From [Clostridium] aerotolerans DSM 5434 (GTDB taxonomy: Bacteria; Bacillota; Clostridia; Lachnospirales; Lachnospiraceae), in NCBI RefSeq assembly GCF_000687555.1, contig NZ_JHWJ01000018.1, forward strand, positions 30,903 through 94,902: DNA of 64,000 nucleotides, written 5' to 3'. Position 1 is the stretch's first letter. The number at the start of each line of letters is the position of its first letter. This document shows, piece after piece, positions 39,009 to 48,832 of the stretch. Made by a program: the position numbers and the translations under genes. The notes under the pieces are model-generated. The model did not search any database, was not told the DNA's origin, and saw only the letters and a program-made list of their open reading frames with translations.

Positions 39009-39734
39009 TTATACAGAATTATGAAGTACTTCTCCAATACTTCCGCTGATGACTAAATCCGCCTTCTCATCCATAGGAGTTACGGTCTTATTGATTAAGA
39101 CCATACGGCTGCCTCTATAATAATCAATCAGGCCTGCTGCCGGATAAACGGTTAAGGAGGTGCCGCCTATAATGAGCATATCTGCGTTTGAGATGCAGGA
39201 GACCGCCTTACTCATGACACCATCGTTTAAGCTCTCCTCATAAAGCACTACATCAGGCTTTATGAGCCCGCCGCAGTCGCACCTTGGCACTTCCTTTCCC
39301 TCCATGGCGGAAAGCATTTCTTCCAGGTTATAAAATTTCATACACCGGGTACAGAAATTTCTTCTTACAGAACCATGAAGCTCCAATACCTCCCGGCTTC
39401 CGGCATCCTGATGAAGTCCGTCGATATTCTGGGTGATGACCGCCTTTAATTTCCCCATATCCTCAAGCTTGCGCAACGCCAGATGTGCCTTGTTTGGCTT
39501 CGCCTTTGGAAATATCATCTTATTGCAGTAGAACCGATAAAATTCCTCTGGCTTTTTTACATAGAAGCTATGGCTGATTATGGTTTCCGGCGGATACTTG
39601 TACTGTTCTTTATAAAGTCCATCCACGCCCCTGAAATCAGGAATATTGCTTTCCGTGGAAACACCTGCCCCACCGAAAAATACAATGTTATCACTTGCTT
39701 CTATCCATTCCTTTAACTGGCTTACCCCTTCCAT
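39009..39734 (-). CDS. cobB: NAD-dependent protein deacylase (sirtuin)
   Basis: A sirtuin of about 241 residues. The NAD motif is FFGGAGVSTESNIPDFRG, followed by TQNIDGLHQDAG and catalytic His in LELHGSV. Four zinc Cys are in CTRCMKFYN and CDCGG. The ATG at 39734 follows AAAGGA; an earlier ATG (39767) lacks a site and overlaps the preceding terminator region. It removes acyl groups from lysines using NAD+. Confidence 0.93.
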   Translation of the reverse strand: MEGVSQLKEWIEASDNIVFFGGAGVSTESNIPDFRGVDGLYKEQYKYPPETIISHSFYVKKPEEFYRFYCNKMIFPKAKPNKAHLALRKLEDMGKLKAVITQNIDGLHQDAGSREVLELHGSVRRNFCTRCMKFYNLEEMLSAMEGKEVPRCDCGGLIKPDVVLYEESLNDGVMSKAVSCISNADMLIIGGTSLTVYPAAGLIDYYRGSRMVLINKTVTPMDEKADLVISGSIGEVLHNSV

Positions 39735-39769
39735 ATAAAAGTCCTTTCTTATCCCATTGTTCTCCATAC

Positions 39770-39800
39770 AAAAATAGGGCGGATTATAATTAATCCGCCC
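39770..39800 (-). terminator. Terminator after the GNAT/DUF2156 pair
   Basis: On the minus strand a perfect GGGCGGATTA/TAATCCGCCC stem (39791-39800 with 39777-39786) with TATTTTTG after it. Confidence 0.88.
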
Positions 39801-39836
39801 GTAATCACAAGTCGGACTCTGATACCGACGAACAAT

Positions 39837-40889
39837 TTAAGTTACCTCGTCAAAAAACACGCCATTTAACGGCCGAATCCGTTCCACTACAGCCATCTGA
39901 TCGGCTGGAACCGATGGAAGACTGTAGCCAAACAACCAGGAGGTCATTTCACCAATCCCAAGAGAGAGATTGGGCTTCCTTTCGCTTTCCTCTTTGACCG
40001 GGGATAAGCTGGAGCCTTTTCGGTCAAGCTTCCAAAGGAACAAGCCGTTATTTTGAGGGATAAATGAATCCTTAACCTCAATAAGAAGTTCCATCTCGTC
40101 CACAGGACTTTCTTTCTTTAAGCTGATGACAGAAACAAACTTTTCCAAATGAATGATTCTTCCCATGGCATAAGGCTTTGTGGGACCGTTCTCCTTCACG
40201 TATTCAGGCAGACAGATCAGTTCTCTTAGAGTCCCTGCCGTTTCACCGTAATAGGCCCACACACCAGCTAATTTAGATGTCTCATCCTTTGTGGTAAGAA
40301 GGAGGAGATCTCCGCTGTCGCTTCTTACCTCCTTGCATAAATCCCGGTAGTATTCTTCACTTCGAAGGGCATAGACCTCATACCGCTTTTCCAGCTGCCT
40401 CTCCACAAATTCAGCGACTTCCCTGCATTTATCGGAACGTTCCATAAAAGCACGGCGATTTAACTCCGTTCTTCCCTTTTCATTCAAAGCCATGGCTGGT
40501 AAGTCACAAATATAGGTATAGTCAAAAGGCTGGTAAATCGCAGGATCCACAGGAACCAGAAAACTGAACGCCATCCGCTCGGTATACATATCGGTAAAGC
40601 AACGGCTTAACAGCTTTCTCATGTAGCCCTGATGGCGAAAATCCGGATCTGTAGCCACACCAGCCACGTAATCGATCTTCCAGACGTGATCCTTTACCAC
40701 CACCTCATAAGGATTTCGATGGAGCATGGCTGCCATCTTCTCTTCCTTATATGCAGTGAGGACCTTATTCTTTAACACCCGGTCCGAAAAGTAATAGTTT
40801 ATAAAACTTTCTGAATCCTCAGAAAAAACCTTTTCCCAAAGCTTTCTGCTTTCTATTTTTTCTTCCTGCTTCAAATACCGTATCATCAT
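39837..40889 (-). CDS. GNAT acetyltransferase, Eis-like two-domain form
   Basis: About 350 residues. The GNAT core is in the first 150 residues (GVATDPDFRHQGYMRKLLSRCF, then FLVPVDPAIYQPFDY). A second GNAT-like half and a C-terminal sterol-carrier-like segment follow, as in Eis-type enzymes. The ATG at 40889 overlaps the DUF2156 stop by one base (TGATG), with AGAAGGG upstream. Substrate unknown. Confidence 0.78.
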   Translation of the reverse strand: MMIRYLKQEEKIESRKLWEKVFSEDSESFINYYFSDRVLKNKVLTAYKEEKMAAMLHRNPYEVVVKDHVWKIDYVAGVATDPDFRHQGYMRKLLSRCFTDMYTERMAFSFLVPVDPAIYQPFDYTYICDLPAMALNEKGRTELNRRAFMERSDKCREVAEFVERQLEKRYEVYALRSEEYYRDLCKEVRSDSGDLLLLTTKDETSKLAGVWAYYGETAGTLRELICLPEYVKENGPTKPYAMGRIIHLEKFVSVISLKKESPVDEMELLIEVKDSFIPQNNGLFLWKLDRKGSSLSPVKEESERKPNLSLGIGEMTSWLFGYSLPSVPADQMAVVERIRPLNGVFFDEVT

Positions 40890-41809
40890 CAAAAGCCCTT
40901 CTGAATTACTCCGTATTTTCTTGCAAATCCAATGGGATAGTAAGACATTTTCGCACGGCGTAACCCTTCCATGCCCACATCGTCTTCCCGGTTGACCAGT
41001 TTCACTTCCTCAGTAAAGCCGTGGATTAAGAACTGCTGGTTGATAAACTGATAAAGTCCCTTGACTTCAGGGTCTGCCTTTTCAATATGAATGACAGCCA
41101 TCTTTTCCAAAGGATTATAAGTACCGATGGTAAATGCCTTTAAGCTTCCGTCAACATAAACTCCAGCCATTCTAACATTTAACATGGAACAGTTTTTTAA
41201 GATATCGTGGATGCCCATAACCTCATAATCCAGCTGACGGACAAATTCCGCTGCCTCCACCTTGTTCTCCCACCACTCATCAAGGAAAGAAAGAACGGCT
41301 TCCCGGTCAGAGCAGATCAGTGAACGATATTCATAATGTCCTTCGTACTGCTTTAAAAATGAATTTAAATGATTTTTCTTCTTATGAAGCTTCTTTCCTG
41401 CCAGAGTTCTTAAGGCCTCCGCATCATAGAGATAATCCTTTAAATCTTCCTCTTCTTTTACAAGGAACTTATCTGGATCCAGTTTTAAATAATTAATTGC
41501 TTCCTCATCTGCCAGAAAAATCTTAAGAGGCTTTTTTAATACCTCATTAAAATACTCCACCAGCTGTTCAAAATAATAGGAAAGATCTTCTTCTTTGCAG
41601 ATGGGCATTGCCGTAAATGGCTCCCCATCTTTTTCCATTAAAAATAAAACTGCTTTTTCATCACTGACAGTATACTTTACCTGATAATAATCTCTCCAGA
41701 TAAAACTATCCAAATAGACGCTGTCACATGTTTTATTGGGCCGTAAGGCGTAGAATGGAGCAATTTTACTCATGTCCTCTGCCTGAAGCGGCTTAAATTG
41801 TAAGTTCAT
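40889..41809 (-). CDS. DUF2156 (GNAT-fold, LPG-synthase-like C-domain) protein
   Basis: 306 residues, soluble. FKPLQAEDMSKIAPFYALRPNKTCDSVYLDSFIWRDYY at the start and KKLHKKKNHLNSFLKQYEGHYEYRSL in the middle are typical DUF2156. It lacks the TM flippase half of MprF, so it is a free aminoacyl-transfer or acyl-transfer domain. Translationally coupled to the next GNAT gene. Confidence 0.85.
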   Translation of the reverse strand: MNLQFKPLQAEDMSKIAPFYALRPNKTCDSVYLDSFIWRDYYQVKYTVSDEKAVLFLMEKDGEPFTAMPICKEEDLSYYFEQLVEYFNEVLKKPLKIFLADEEAINYLKLDPDKFLVKEEEDLKDYLYDAEALRTLAGKKLHKKKNHLNSFLKQYEGHYEYRSLICSDREAVLSFLDEWWENKVEAAEFVRQLDYEVMGIHDILKNCSMLNVRMAGVYVDGSLKAFTIGTYNPLEKMAVIHIEKADPEVKGLYQFINQQFLIHGFTEEVKLVNREDDVGMEGLRRAKMSYYPIGFARKYGVIQKGF

Positions 41810-41834
41810 ATTAGTTCCCTTCTAAAATATATAT

Positions 41835-42239
41835 CTAGCTTTTCTTTATAAAATCAGTACTGCACTTGGGACAGTGAACACTCACCTTCCCTTTTCCTCT
41901 TGGTATTCTGATCTTTTGTCCACAGCTTGGGCATTTATAGATATGGTATTGCCTTATCTGCTGAAACTTAAAACGCAGTTTCTTAAAAAATTCCGTTACC
42001 CGGAAAGAAATACGTTCGAACTTCTGGTTCTCCTCAAAGCGTTTTCCTATATTTTTGGAAAACATGCGAAAATAAGACAGCGCTATAAGAAAAAGCGCTG
42101 CGATATCAACCCAGTAGCTGCGAATAAAAATACCGACAAAAATAAGGGCAAATACGGTTCCCATCAGAAACCGGCTAAGCTTATCTGAACCATACCTGCC
42201 GATCATAAACCTTGAAAAACGTTCCCGAAACTGACTCAT
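41835..42239 (-). CDS. Membrane protein with C-terminal zinc ribbon
   Basis: 134 residues: two close TM helices (about 24-58), a basic helix, then CPSCGQKIRIPRGKGKVSVHCPKCSTDF, a CxxC-CxxC zinc ribbon. Common small protein of Lachnospiraceae; function unknown. Ends 26 nt before the DUF2156 gene and may share its transcript. Confidence 0.7.
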   Translation of the reverse strand: MSQFRERFSRFMIGRYGSDKLSRFLMGTVFALIFVGIFIRSYWVDIAALFLIALSYFRMFSKNIGKRFEENQKFERISFRVTEFFKKLRFKFQQIRQYHIYKCPSCGQKIRIPRGKGKVSVHCPKCSTDFIKKS

Positions 42240-42339
42240 CCTATGTTCCTCGCCCCTTTTTCATTTTGAATTAACTATAATAACCTATGATAGGAAAGTC
42301 AATGTTACTCAGGCATATTTCATAATCTTTTCAGAAATT

Positions 42340-43290
42340 TCAGAATTTGCCTCTGGAACTGTCACGGTACTGTTTTGGTGTGATTCCATATCTTTGTTTA
42401 AACAAACGATGAAAATAACTGCTGTTTTCATAGCCAATTTCCACGATAATCTCCTCCACCGGCTTTGTGGTGGAAGAAAGATAACCAGCTGCACGGTTAA
42501 GCCTTATGAGCTGAAGGCATTCCGTAAAGGTCATCTTATAATACCGCTTAAAGAGACGGCTGATATAATAAGACGGCTGCATGGATAGGGAAGAAAACTC
42601 TTCCAGAGTGGCACATGAGTAATTCGTTTCTAAATATTTGTATGCAGTCAGAACGATCTGCTCCTCATATTGCAGCATGTCGTGGGATTCCACTTTATCT
42701 GCATCATGAAGAAGCTCCATGATCAGTATGCCCATGGTCGCCTGATTGATTTCCTGTCTGCCCTCCTTTTCTTCTGCATGAGACCAGATCATATTTTCAA
42801 GTAAATTTTTGGCTGGAAGCATTTCCCGCAGATGAAAATGCAGATACTCTGCCACAGGCTCTTTTCCCCTGGCCTGAGAGCCGATGAAACGATGCAGCAC
42901 ATCTCCGCATTCTCCCATAAATGCAGGATGGCTGAAAAATTCCGGCATTAAAAAGAAGTGGATGGCCAGATCCTCTTCTCCTGCCGGCTCTATGGCATGG
43001 CTGGTTCCTTCTCTTAACAGCAGTAAATCGTTGGCTTCCAGTAAAAGCCTTCGTGTGCCGTTTATAGTGTGAACCGTTTTTCCACTGTACATATAGATTA
43101 ATTCTACGAAATTGTGACTGTGATCCGGTAAAGCAACGTGACATGGCTGACAGCACATATCCATCAGCTTTCCCGGCCTGATCACTATATTCTTATCCAC
43201 CACGTTATCTTCTAAATTATTATGATAATGTTCCATAATTGAAGTTGCATGCGATGAATTCCTTAGACGTTTCAGAAGTTCCTTCTTCAT
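42340..43290 (-). CDS. AraC-family transcriptional regulator (cupin + HTH)
   Basis: About 316 residues. The N-terminal cupin sugar-sensor domain has VALPDHSHNFVELIYMYSGK. The C-terminal double HTH has LEEFSSLSMQPSYYISRLFKRYY and VEEIIVEIGYENSSYFHRLFKQRYGITPKQYR. The ATG at 43290 follows GGAGGGG; a TTG 12 nt earlier is less likely. No adjacent sugar gene on the same strand, so the target is unknown. Confidence 0.9.
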   Translation of the reverse strand: MKKELLKRLRNSSHATSIMEHYHNNLEDNVVDKNIVIRPGKLMDMCCQPCHVALPDHSHNFVELIYMYSGKTVHTINGTRRLLLEANDLLLLREGTSHAIEPAGEEDLAIHFFLMPEFFSHPAFMGECGDVLHRFIGSQARGKEPVAEYLHFHLREMLPAKNLLENMIWSHAEEKEGRQEINQATMGILIMELLHDADKVESHDMLQYEEQIVLTAYKYLETNYSCATLEEFSSLSMQPSYYISRLFKRYYKMTFTECLQLIRLNRAAGYLSSTTKPVEEIIVEIGYENSSYFHRLFKQRYGITPKQYRDSSRGKF

Positions 43291-43477
43291 TTTCCCCTCC
43301 AAACAACAGATTCACATGCCCTTCCCCCACGCCATTATAACACCAATCCCCTACGATTTGCAAGAAAAGACGGTTTTTATACAAATTTAGACATATTATA
43401 ATGTCACATTTTGTCATATAATCATGGCAAAACAACAGGTATATGTAACCAGTATTATTTTTATGAGGTGAAGCGAT

Positions 43478-43720
43478 ATGAAAAAGTACCCTATCCGAAT
43501 TAACAACATTGATGAAATTACCACCTTTGTCAGAACAGTGACCAAGTACGATTATGACGTGGATTTATGCAAAGGAAGCGTATTAGTTGACGCGAAGTCC
43601 ATTCTTGGTATCATGACAATCTGTCCGAATCCGGATCTAGAGTTGATCATTTACAGCAATGAGCATGAAGATATTCTGGAATCCCTGTCAGATTTTCTAT
43701 TGGAAGAAAAAATTGCATAA
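43478..43720 (+). CDS. HPr-like protein lacking the phospho-histidine
   Basis: 80 residues with the HPr fold pattern: YDYDVDLCKGSVLVDAKSILGIMTI matches the second half of HPr, including the Ser46 region AKSI-GIM. The HPr N-terminal active site NxxGLHARPA is replaced by NNIDEITTF, so there is no His15. It therefore cannot carry PTS phosphate, but might still be a Ser-phosphorylated or regulatory HPr-like protein. It starts after GAGGTGAAG. Confidence 0.75.
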   Translation: MKKYPIRINNIDEITTFVRTVTKYDYDVDLCKGSVLVDAKSILGIMTICPNPDLELIIYSNEHEDILESLSDFLLEEKIA

Positions 43721-43732
43721 CGTACATAATGA

Positions 43733-43774
43733 ACAAAAGATGCCTGGCAGGAACTCCCTGCCAGGCATCTTTTT
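43733..43774. terminator. Bidirectional terminator, HPr-like gene / chemoreceptor gene
   Basis: GATGCCTGGCAGG (43739-43751) pairs perfectly with CCTGCCAGGCATC (43757-43769). T5 follows on the plus side and an A-rich stretch precedes. Confidence 0.93.
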
Positions 43775-43775
43775 G

Positions 43776-45797
43776 TTAATTTACTTTAAATTCATTGACC
43801 AGTTCCTTTAACTTACTGGCATGTCCATAAAGGTCCTCGCTGGCTGCGGCGCCTTCCTCTGCATTGGCAGAGTTTGTCTGAACCACACCGGAGATCTGGT
43901 CCACGCCAATGGTGACCTGGCGGATGGCCTCAGACTGTTCTACCGATGCCTGAGAGATTCTGCTGATCATATCAGTGACCTGACGGGTGGTATCCACTGC
44001 ACTGGTAACCGATTTTGCTGCCTGATCGGCAAGGGTGGTGCCTTTTTCAACCGCTCGTATGGCACCGTCAATCAAATCTGCCGTATCCTTGGCTGCGGAA
44101 GCACTTCTGGAGGCAAGATTTCTCACCTCGTCAGCAACCACGGCAAAGCCCTTTCCTGCCTCTCCTGCCCTGGCGGCCTCTACGGCTGCGTTCAGTGCCA
44201 GAATATTGGTCTGGAATGCGATACCTTCAATGTCCTTAATGATCCTGCTGATTTCATTGGAGCTTTCCGTAATATCAGACATGGCATGAACCAGTTCTTC
44301 CATATGCTGATTGCTAATCTCAAGCTCTCCTGCTGCCTCCATGGCCTGATCATTGGCTCCGGCAGAATCCCTGGCATTCTCTTCGATCTTCATAGAAATC
44401 TCGTTGATGGTAGAGGCCAGCTCTTCCACAGAGGCTGCCTGCTGGGAAGCACCGTCTGCCAGTGATTTAGAGCTTTCTGAAATATTTTGAGAGCCATAAG
44501 CCACCTGATCTGATGTAACAGTAATCTGTTCCATGGTTCTTGTGAGAGTACTTCTGATCTTTAACATGGAGTTTTTAATCTTTTCAAAATCCCCCTTGTA
44601 ATCATACTGAAGCTGAAATACAAGATTTCGTTCTGCAATCTGATCCAAAACAGAGGATATTTCATTGATATAGTTTACATAATTTTTCAACTGGCCGGAG
44701 GTATTGGAAAGGGATTCCGCCACCAGACCGATTTCATCGTTGCTTTTTACGTTTACTTCTACATCAAGATCGCCATTTGCAATCTTCTCTGCCGCTGCTG
44801 ACAGCTTGCCAAGGGGTCTTGAGATGCCTTTTGCCACCAGGAAAATGAGAGAAACCAATACAAGGGCAGATAAAAGAAAAACAATGCCCACGGCTGTGAT
44901 TAGTTCATTTCTCTGGGAAAGAAGCTCTAACCTTGGTATGCTGGAAAGCACGATCCAGCCTGTATTACCTGCCTTTTTAATGGAACCGGAATAAGACACC
45001 TGATCCATGGTATAGTTAAAGTTACCGATTTCCTTCTTTGCAAAGGCGTCCTTAATATTTTGGGAGATATCAATTTCTGAAATGTTTTTCTGAATCAAAT
45101 CTTTATTTGGGTGATAAACGATGAGTCCGCTTTCTGTGGTAAGTATGACAGACCCGGAAGCTCCAACCTTATAGGATGCCATAATATCATTTAGATGGGC
45201 AAGCTGAATGTCAAGTCCCATGACTCCTAATGCTTCTTTCGAACTCTGCTTAAAAACACCGCTGACTGCTGATATGATGGTAAGCCCTGTACTGGCATCT
45301 ATGTAAGGCTCTGTAAGAACCGGCTGGTCCATCTTCGTTGCCTTGAACCAGGGTCTTGATGTAATGTCCCAACCGTCTGCTGATGTAAAATCGTCGGACT
45401 GGGTGACCTGGCTTAAATCCACATCTGCTATCCAGGCAGCCAGAATATTATCTTTATCAGCGGCCTGAATCTTATCAAGGGTGGCTCTCATCTGAGGATA
45501 GCCCTCACTATCCGGCATTCTCACATTTCCAGTGGCTTTTAATAAGTATTCCTCAGCCTGCTGGCTGGCGGAGGCGCTCTTCATTTCTGCCATGTAATAG
45601 CTTAAAAAGGAATCTACCTGATTGGCTGCTGCTAAGGATGCCGCATCCAGTGTCTGAAAAGACTGGGCTTCCATGCTTTTTCCTACCCGGTCAGCAATTA
45701 TAATGCCGGACAGAACAAAAATAAGTATTACGGGAACCGAAATTCCAAGAAGCATTTTGGTAAAAATGTGTGTTTTGAGTCTCTTTTTCATAGGCAT
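43776..45797 (-). CDS. Methyl-accepting chemotaxis protein (dCache sensor)
   Basis: A 673-residue chemoreceptor. TM1 is at about residues 13-34. A dCache-type extracellular sensor domain is at 35-290 ([16 protein letters not shown] box: [18 protein letters not shown]). TM2 is at about 295-318, with HAMP after it ([23 protein letters not shown]). The signalling hairpin tip is [41 protein letters not shown] sign that the organism is or was chemotactic. Ligand unknown. Confidence 0.95.
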   Translation of the reverse strand: MPMKKRLKTHIFTKMLLGISVPVILIFVLSGIIIADRVGKSMEAQSFQTLDAASLAAANQVDSFLSYYMAEMKSASASQQAEEYLLKATGNVRMPDSEGYPQMRATLDKIQAADKDNILAAWIADVDLSQVTQSDDFTSADGWDITSRPWFKATKMDQPVLTEPYIDASTGLTIISAVSGVFKQSSKEALGVMGLDIQLAHLNDIMASYKVGASGSVILTTESGLIVYHPNKDLIQKNISEIDISQNIKDAFAKKEIGNFNYTMDQVSYSGSIKKAGNTGWIVLSSIPRLELLSQRNELITAVGIVFLLSALVLVSLIFLVAKGISRPLGKLSAAAEKIANGDLDVEVNVKSNDEIGLVAESLSNTSGQLKNYVNYINEISSVLDQIAERNLVFQLQYDYKGDFEKIKNSMLKIRSTLTRTMEQITVTSDQVAYGSQNISESSKSLADGASQQAASVEELASTINEISMKIEENARDSAGANDQAMEAAGELEISNQHMEELVHAMSDITESSNEISRIIKDIEGIAFQTNILALNAAVEAARAGEAGKGFAVVADEVRNLASRSASAAKDTADLIDGAIRAVEKGTTLADQAAKSVTSAVDTTRQVTDMISRISQASVEQSEAIRQVTIGVDQISGVVQTNSANAEEGAAASEDLYGHASKLKELVNEFKVN

Positions 45798-45857
45798 TTA
45801 CCACCTCTCCCAGTTTTTATAAATATAGCATGAGGGACAAAAGACCGCAAGACAAAG

Positions 45858-45903
45858 AAATTGCCTAATATTATCCTTTTAAATGGTCAATATTAAGCAA
45901 TTT
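45858..45903 (-). terminator. Long inverted repeat, likely terminator of the amidohydrolase gene
   Basis: AAATTGCCTAATATT (45858-45872) and AATATTAAGCAATTT (45889-45903) pair at 14 of 15 positions (one wobble), 16-nt loop. On the minus strand TTTCTTTGTCTT follows. It could instead be an operator for the chemoreceptor gene. Confidence 0.6.
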
Positions 45904-45928
45904 ACCGTTAATAATCTTAAGTTGTCAT

Positions 45929-46837
45929 TTAAAAGAAGACCTTAGAGGCATTATCATAAAATACCATCTGTTTTTCCTGCTCCGTCAGCACATCACTTTC
46001 CATGAGGAAGTTTACATAATTCTTATAAGTATCCTTCTTAAGCACAGAAGGAATATCCGTTCCAAACATCATACGATCTGCACCAACAATCTCTTTTCCA
46101 ATCTGAACAGATCTTCTGGCGTTCTCATAAGGATACGTATCCGGTCCGCAGATATGAGGAAGGGCCGCAAGGTCAAACCATACATTGGGAAGCTTTAAGA
46201 GCTCAAGGCCCCATTTTAACTTGTCCACGTCCTTTGTGGAGACTGCAAGAAGGTGGCAGACCACAAACTTCATGTTAGGGTGGTTTAAGATGGCTCTCCG
46301 AAGGGCCTCCACCTGCCAGCTTTCACTTCCGCATTTTCCTATGTCAATGACGAATACAAGTCCCTTATCGTCTGCATAGGAATAAGCTTCCTCCATAAGC
46401 TCCCCGTCAAGAGGCAGGGTGTGATGGTTGCTCATAAGGCCGGAGCCTGTGCTCACCTCAAACTTCACGATCCCAAACCCAAGCTCTTCAAACAGATGCT
46501 TACAGATCTTGTCCTTATTCCGGGAATATGGATCATAAGAGGCAGCGCCAACAAAACGGTCGGGATACCGTTTTACCGCTTCATGGGTGTATATATTCTG
46601 AAAGCCGTAGTAATTCCCCTGTAAAAGAACTGCCTTTTCTACATCATTCTCATCCATGATGGCAAGAATCTGTTCCGGGGTCACCTGCTCTCCGCCAAAC
46701 ATTGGTGGAATCATCTGGGGAACGATTTCACCGCTTGCATAGATGGCATCGCCATTGCCTATGGAACGAAGCTCTCCCCCGGATCCTGTACCGGCGATGT
46801 ATTGTACCAGATGAACGTGACTGTCGATTATTTTCAT
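45929..46837 (-). CDS. Amidohydrolase-2 family TIM-barrel hydrolase
   Basis: 302 residues. The metal motif HxH is in IDSHVHLVQ, a barrel His in VVCHLLAV, and the final Asp in MFGTDIPSV. This is the ACMSD/amidohydrolase_2 group (decarboxylases, lactonases). The N-terminal half has a long loop, GGELRSIGNGDAIYASGEIV. Substrate unknown. It lies 127 nt after dapA on the same strand. Confidence 0.82.
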   Translation of the reverse strand: MKIIDSHVHLVQYIAGTGSGGELRSIGNGDAIYASGEIVPQMIPPMFGGEQVTPEQILAIMDENDVEKAVLLQGNYYGFQNIYTHEAVKRYPDRFVGAASYDPYSRNKDKICKHLFEELGFGIVKFEVSTGSGLMSNHHTLPLDGELMEEAYSYADDKGLVFVIDIGKCGSESWQVEALRRAILNHPNMKFVVCHLLAVSTKDVDKLKWGLELLKLPNVWFDLAALPHICGPDTYPYENARRSVQIGKEIVGADRMMFGTDIPSVLKKDTYKNYVNFLMESDVLTEQEKQMVFYDNASKVFF

Positions 46838-46964
46838 TCCTGTCCCCTTTTCTTTTTTATTTCATATTATCATACAGGAACAGGAAAAATGCAACTCTTT
46901 CCGGCAGGAACCGGAGAAACGGAAGCCTTTCTTCTCCCGGTTTCTCCAGCCATACCAGATGACC

Positions 46965-47870
46965 TTAAATTTCTCTTAACTGGACAAAATAAGATTCCAT
47001 AATCTCTCTTAACTTCTTTTTCTTCTCCGGCTCAAGCTTTGTAAGAGGAAGCCTGAAATTCTCCCCGCAAAGCCCCAGCATGGCTGCTGCCGTCTTGACC
47101 GGAATGGGGTTTACATCCATAAACATGGCATTCATGATCTTTAAGAGCTCCAGCTGCATATCCTTGCTTTTTTCCATCTCACCGTCTAAGAAGTGCTGGC
47201 ATAGCATGTGCACTTCAAAGGGCATGATATTTGCCAGTACTGAGATGACTCCCTTTCCCCCAAGAGCCATAATCGGAAGGGTGAGATCGTCATTTCCAGA
47301 GTAGATATCCAGTCTGCCGCCGCAAAGGGCGGCTACCTTTGCAACATGGGAGATGCTTAAATTAGCTTCCTTGGTCGCCTGGATATTGGGGTGTTCCGAT
47401 AGCTTTAAATAGGTCTCAGGTTCCACATTGACCCCGGTTCTCGTAGGAACGTTGTAAATAATAATAGGTATATCCACACTGTCTGCGATTGTGTTATAAT
47501 GCTCCAATAATCCTTGCTGAGACGCCTTATTATAATATGGCGTCACAACTAACAGCCCATTTGCCCCAAGGGCCTGGGCCTTTCTTGACATTCGCACCGC
47601 ATGGGAGGTAGAGTTGCTTCCGGTTCCCATAATAATCGGAACTCTATGGTTTACATAATGTACCGTAAATTCCAGCAGCTCCAGTTTTTCCTTTTCCTCA
47701 AGCGTTGAGGATTCCCCTGTGGTTCCATTGACGATGATGGCATCGGTGCCATGCTCCAGCTGAAACTTCAATAATTTTTCTGTTGCCTTTAAATCCAGGT
47801 TTCCGTGCTCATCCATTGGAGTAATGATGGCTGCTCCAGAGCCTTTAAACATTGCATTTTTCATAGACAT
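46965..47870 (-). CDS. dapA: 4-hydroxy-tetrahydrodipicolinate synthase
   Basis: A 301-residue TIM-barrel aldolase joining pyruvate and aspartate semialdehyde, the first step toward lysine, diaminopimelate and dipicolinate. NGTTGES is the pyruvate-binding loop, Tyr139 is in IIIYNVPTRTG and Schiff-base Lys167 in IQATKEAN. Divergent from dpaAB, which uses its product to make spore dipicolinate. Confidence 0.95.
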   Translation of the reverse strand: MSMKNAMFKGSGAAIITPMDEHGNLDLKATEKLLKFQLEHGTDAIIVNGTTGESSTLEEKEKLELLEFTVHYVNHRVPIIMGTGSNSTSHAVRMSRKAQALGANGLLVVTPYYNKASQQGLLEHYNTIADSVDIPIIIYNVPTRTGVNVEPETYLKLSEHPNIQATKEANLSISHVAKVAALCGGRLDIYSGNDDLTLPIMALGGKGVISVLANIMPFEVHMLCQHFLDGEMEKSKDMQLELLKIMNAMFMDVNPIPVKTAAAMLGLCGENFRLPLTKLEPEKKKKLREIMESYFVQLREI

Positions 47871-47983
47871 CCATTCCCAAAATTAGAGGTTCATACTAGA
47901 AAAGTATGACAAACATCCCCTATTGGTACCATACACAAAACAAAAATTCTATCATATAAACCATTATAAGGAGTGATGACCGT

Positions 47984-48832
47984 ATGCATAAATTTCTTCT
48001 TTTAGGCGGCGATCTAAGACAGCTTTATTTAAGCCGCATTCTTACGAAAAACGGCTTTCCGGTAACAGTTCATTATGAGGATGGAGATTTACCCCTTTCC
48101 ATTGAGGAGGCCATAAAAAGCAGTCAGATCATACTCTGTCCGATTCCATTTACCAGGGATAAATTAAATCTGTTTTCTACTAATAAGATGGATGACTTAG
48201 GCATTGGAAACATTCTAAGCCTGCTTACCCCGGACCATATCCTGTTTGGGGGCGCTATCCCGGACTATGTGAAAGCTTACGCAAAGGAAAACAACATCCA
48301 ATGCTTTGATTACATGGACATAGAAGAGATTACTGTGAAAAATACCATTGCAACTGCGGAAGGCACCATTGTCGAGGCCATTAAAGAAAGCCCCGGCTGC
48401 CTTCACAAAAGCCGCTGTCTGGTCACAGGCTTTGGAAGGTGTGCCAGAACACTGGCATTAAAGCTAAAAGGGCTTGACGCAGCCGTTACCATAACGGACC
48501 GAAAGGATGCACAGCTTACCCTTGCGTCCTCCATGGGCTTTGATACCGCAGCCCTTTCTGATTTGTCCCAGACCATAGGGGACTATTCATTCATTTTCAA
48601 TACCATACCGGCTCTTGTTTTGAATGAGGAGTTAATCCGCCTTATGAACCCGGAGGTCACCATCATTGATATTGCCTCCGCCCCTGGCGGCGTAGATTTT
48701 GAGTTCTGTAAAAAGCAAAGCATCCGGGCAAAGCTTTGTCCCGGTCTTCCTGGAATCTATGCACCGGAAACCTCCGGTGAAATCTTATTTGAAGCTATTG
48801 TGAAATGTCTTGCTAAAAGGAGTGGCACATGA
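47984..48832 (+). CDS. dpaA: Dipicolinate synthase subunit A
   Basis: A 282-residue Rossmann-type NAD(P) protein (SpoVFA). The N-terminal LLLGGDLRQLYLSRIL, the central GFGRCARTLALKLKGL nucleotide-binding motif and C-terminal LPGIYAPETSGEIL are typical. With subunit B it oxidises dihydrodipicolinate to dipicolinate in the mother cell during sporulation. It starts after AAGGAG and overlaps dpaB by ATGA. I did not find a convincing sigma-K promoter by eye. Confidence 0.95.
   Translation: MHKFLLLGGDLRQLYLSRILTKNGFPVTVHYEDGDLPLSIEEAIKSSQIILCPIPFTRDKLNLFSTNKMDDLGIGNILSLLTPDHILFGGAIPDYVKAYAKENNIQCFDYMDIEEITVKNTIATAEGTIVEAIKESPGCLHKSRCLVTGFGRCARTLALKLKGLDAAVTITDRKDAQLTLASSMGFDTAALSDLSQTIGDYSFIFNTIPALVLNEELIRLMNPEVTIIDIASAPGGVDFEFCKKQSIRAKLCPGLPGIYAPETSGEILFEAIVKCLAKRSGT

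Noticed and set aside
43220..43435. Minus-strand ORF overlapping the AraC gene start
   Set aside because: Other-frame reading over the AraC promoter region; no ribosome site and no family pattern.
47881..47983. Sigma-K promoter before dpaA
   Set aside because: Several CATA sequences occur but none has the CATA-N3-TA form with a matching AC box at the right distance.
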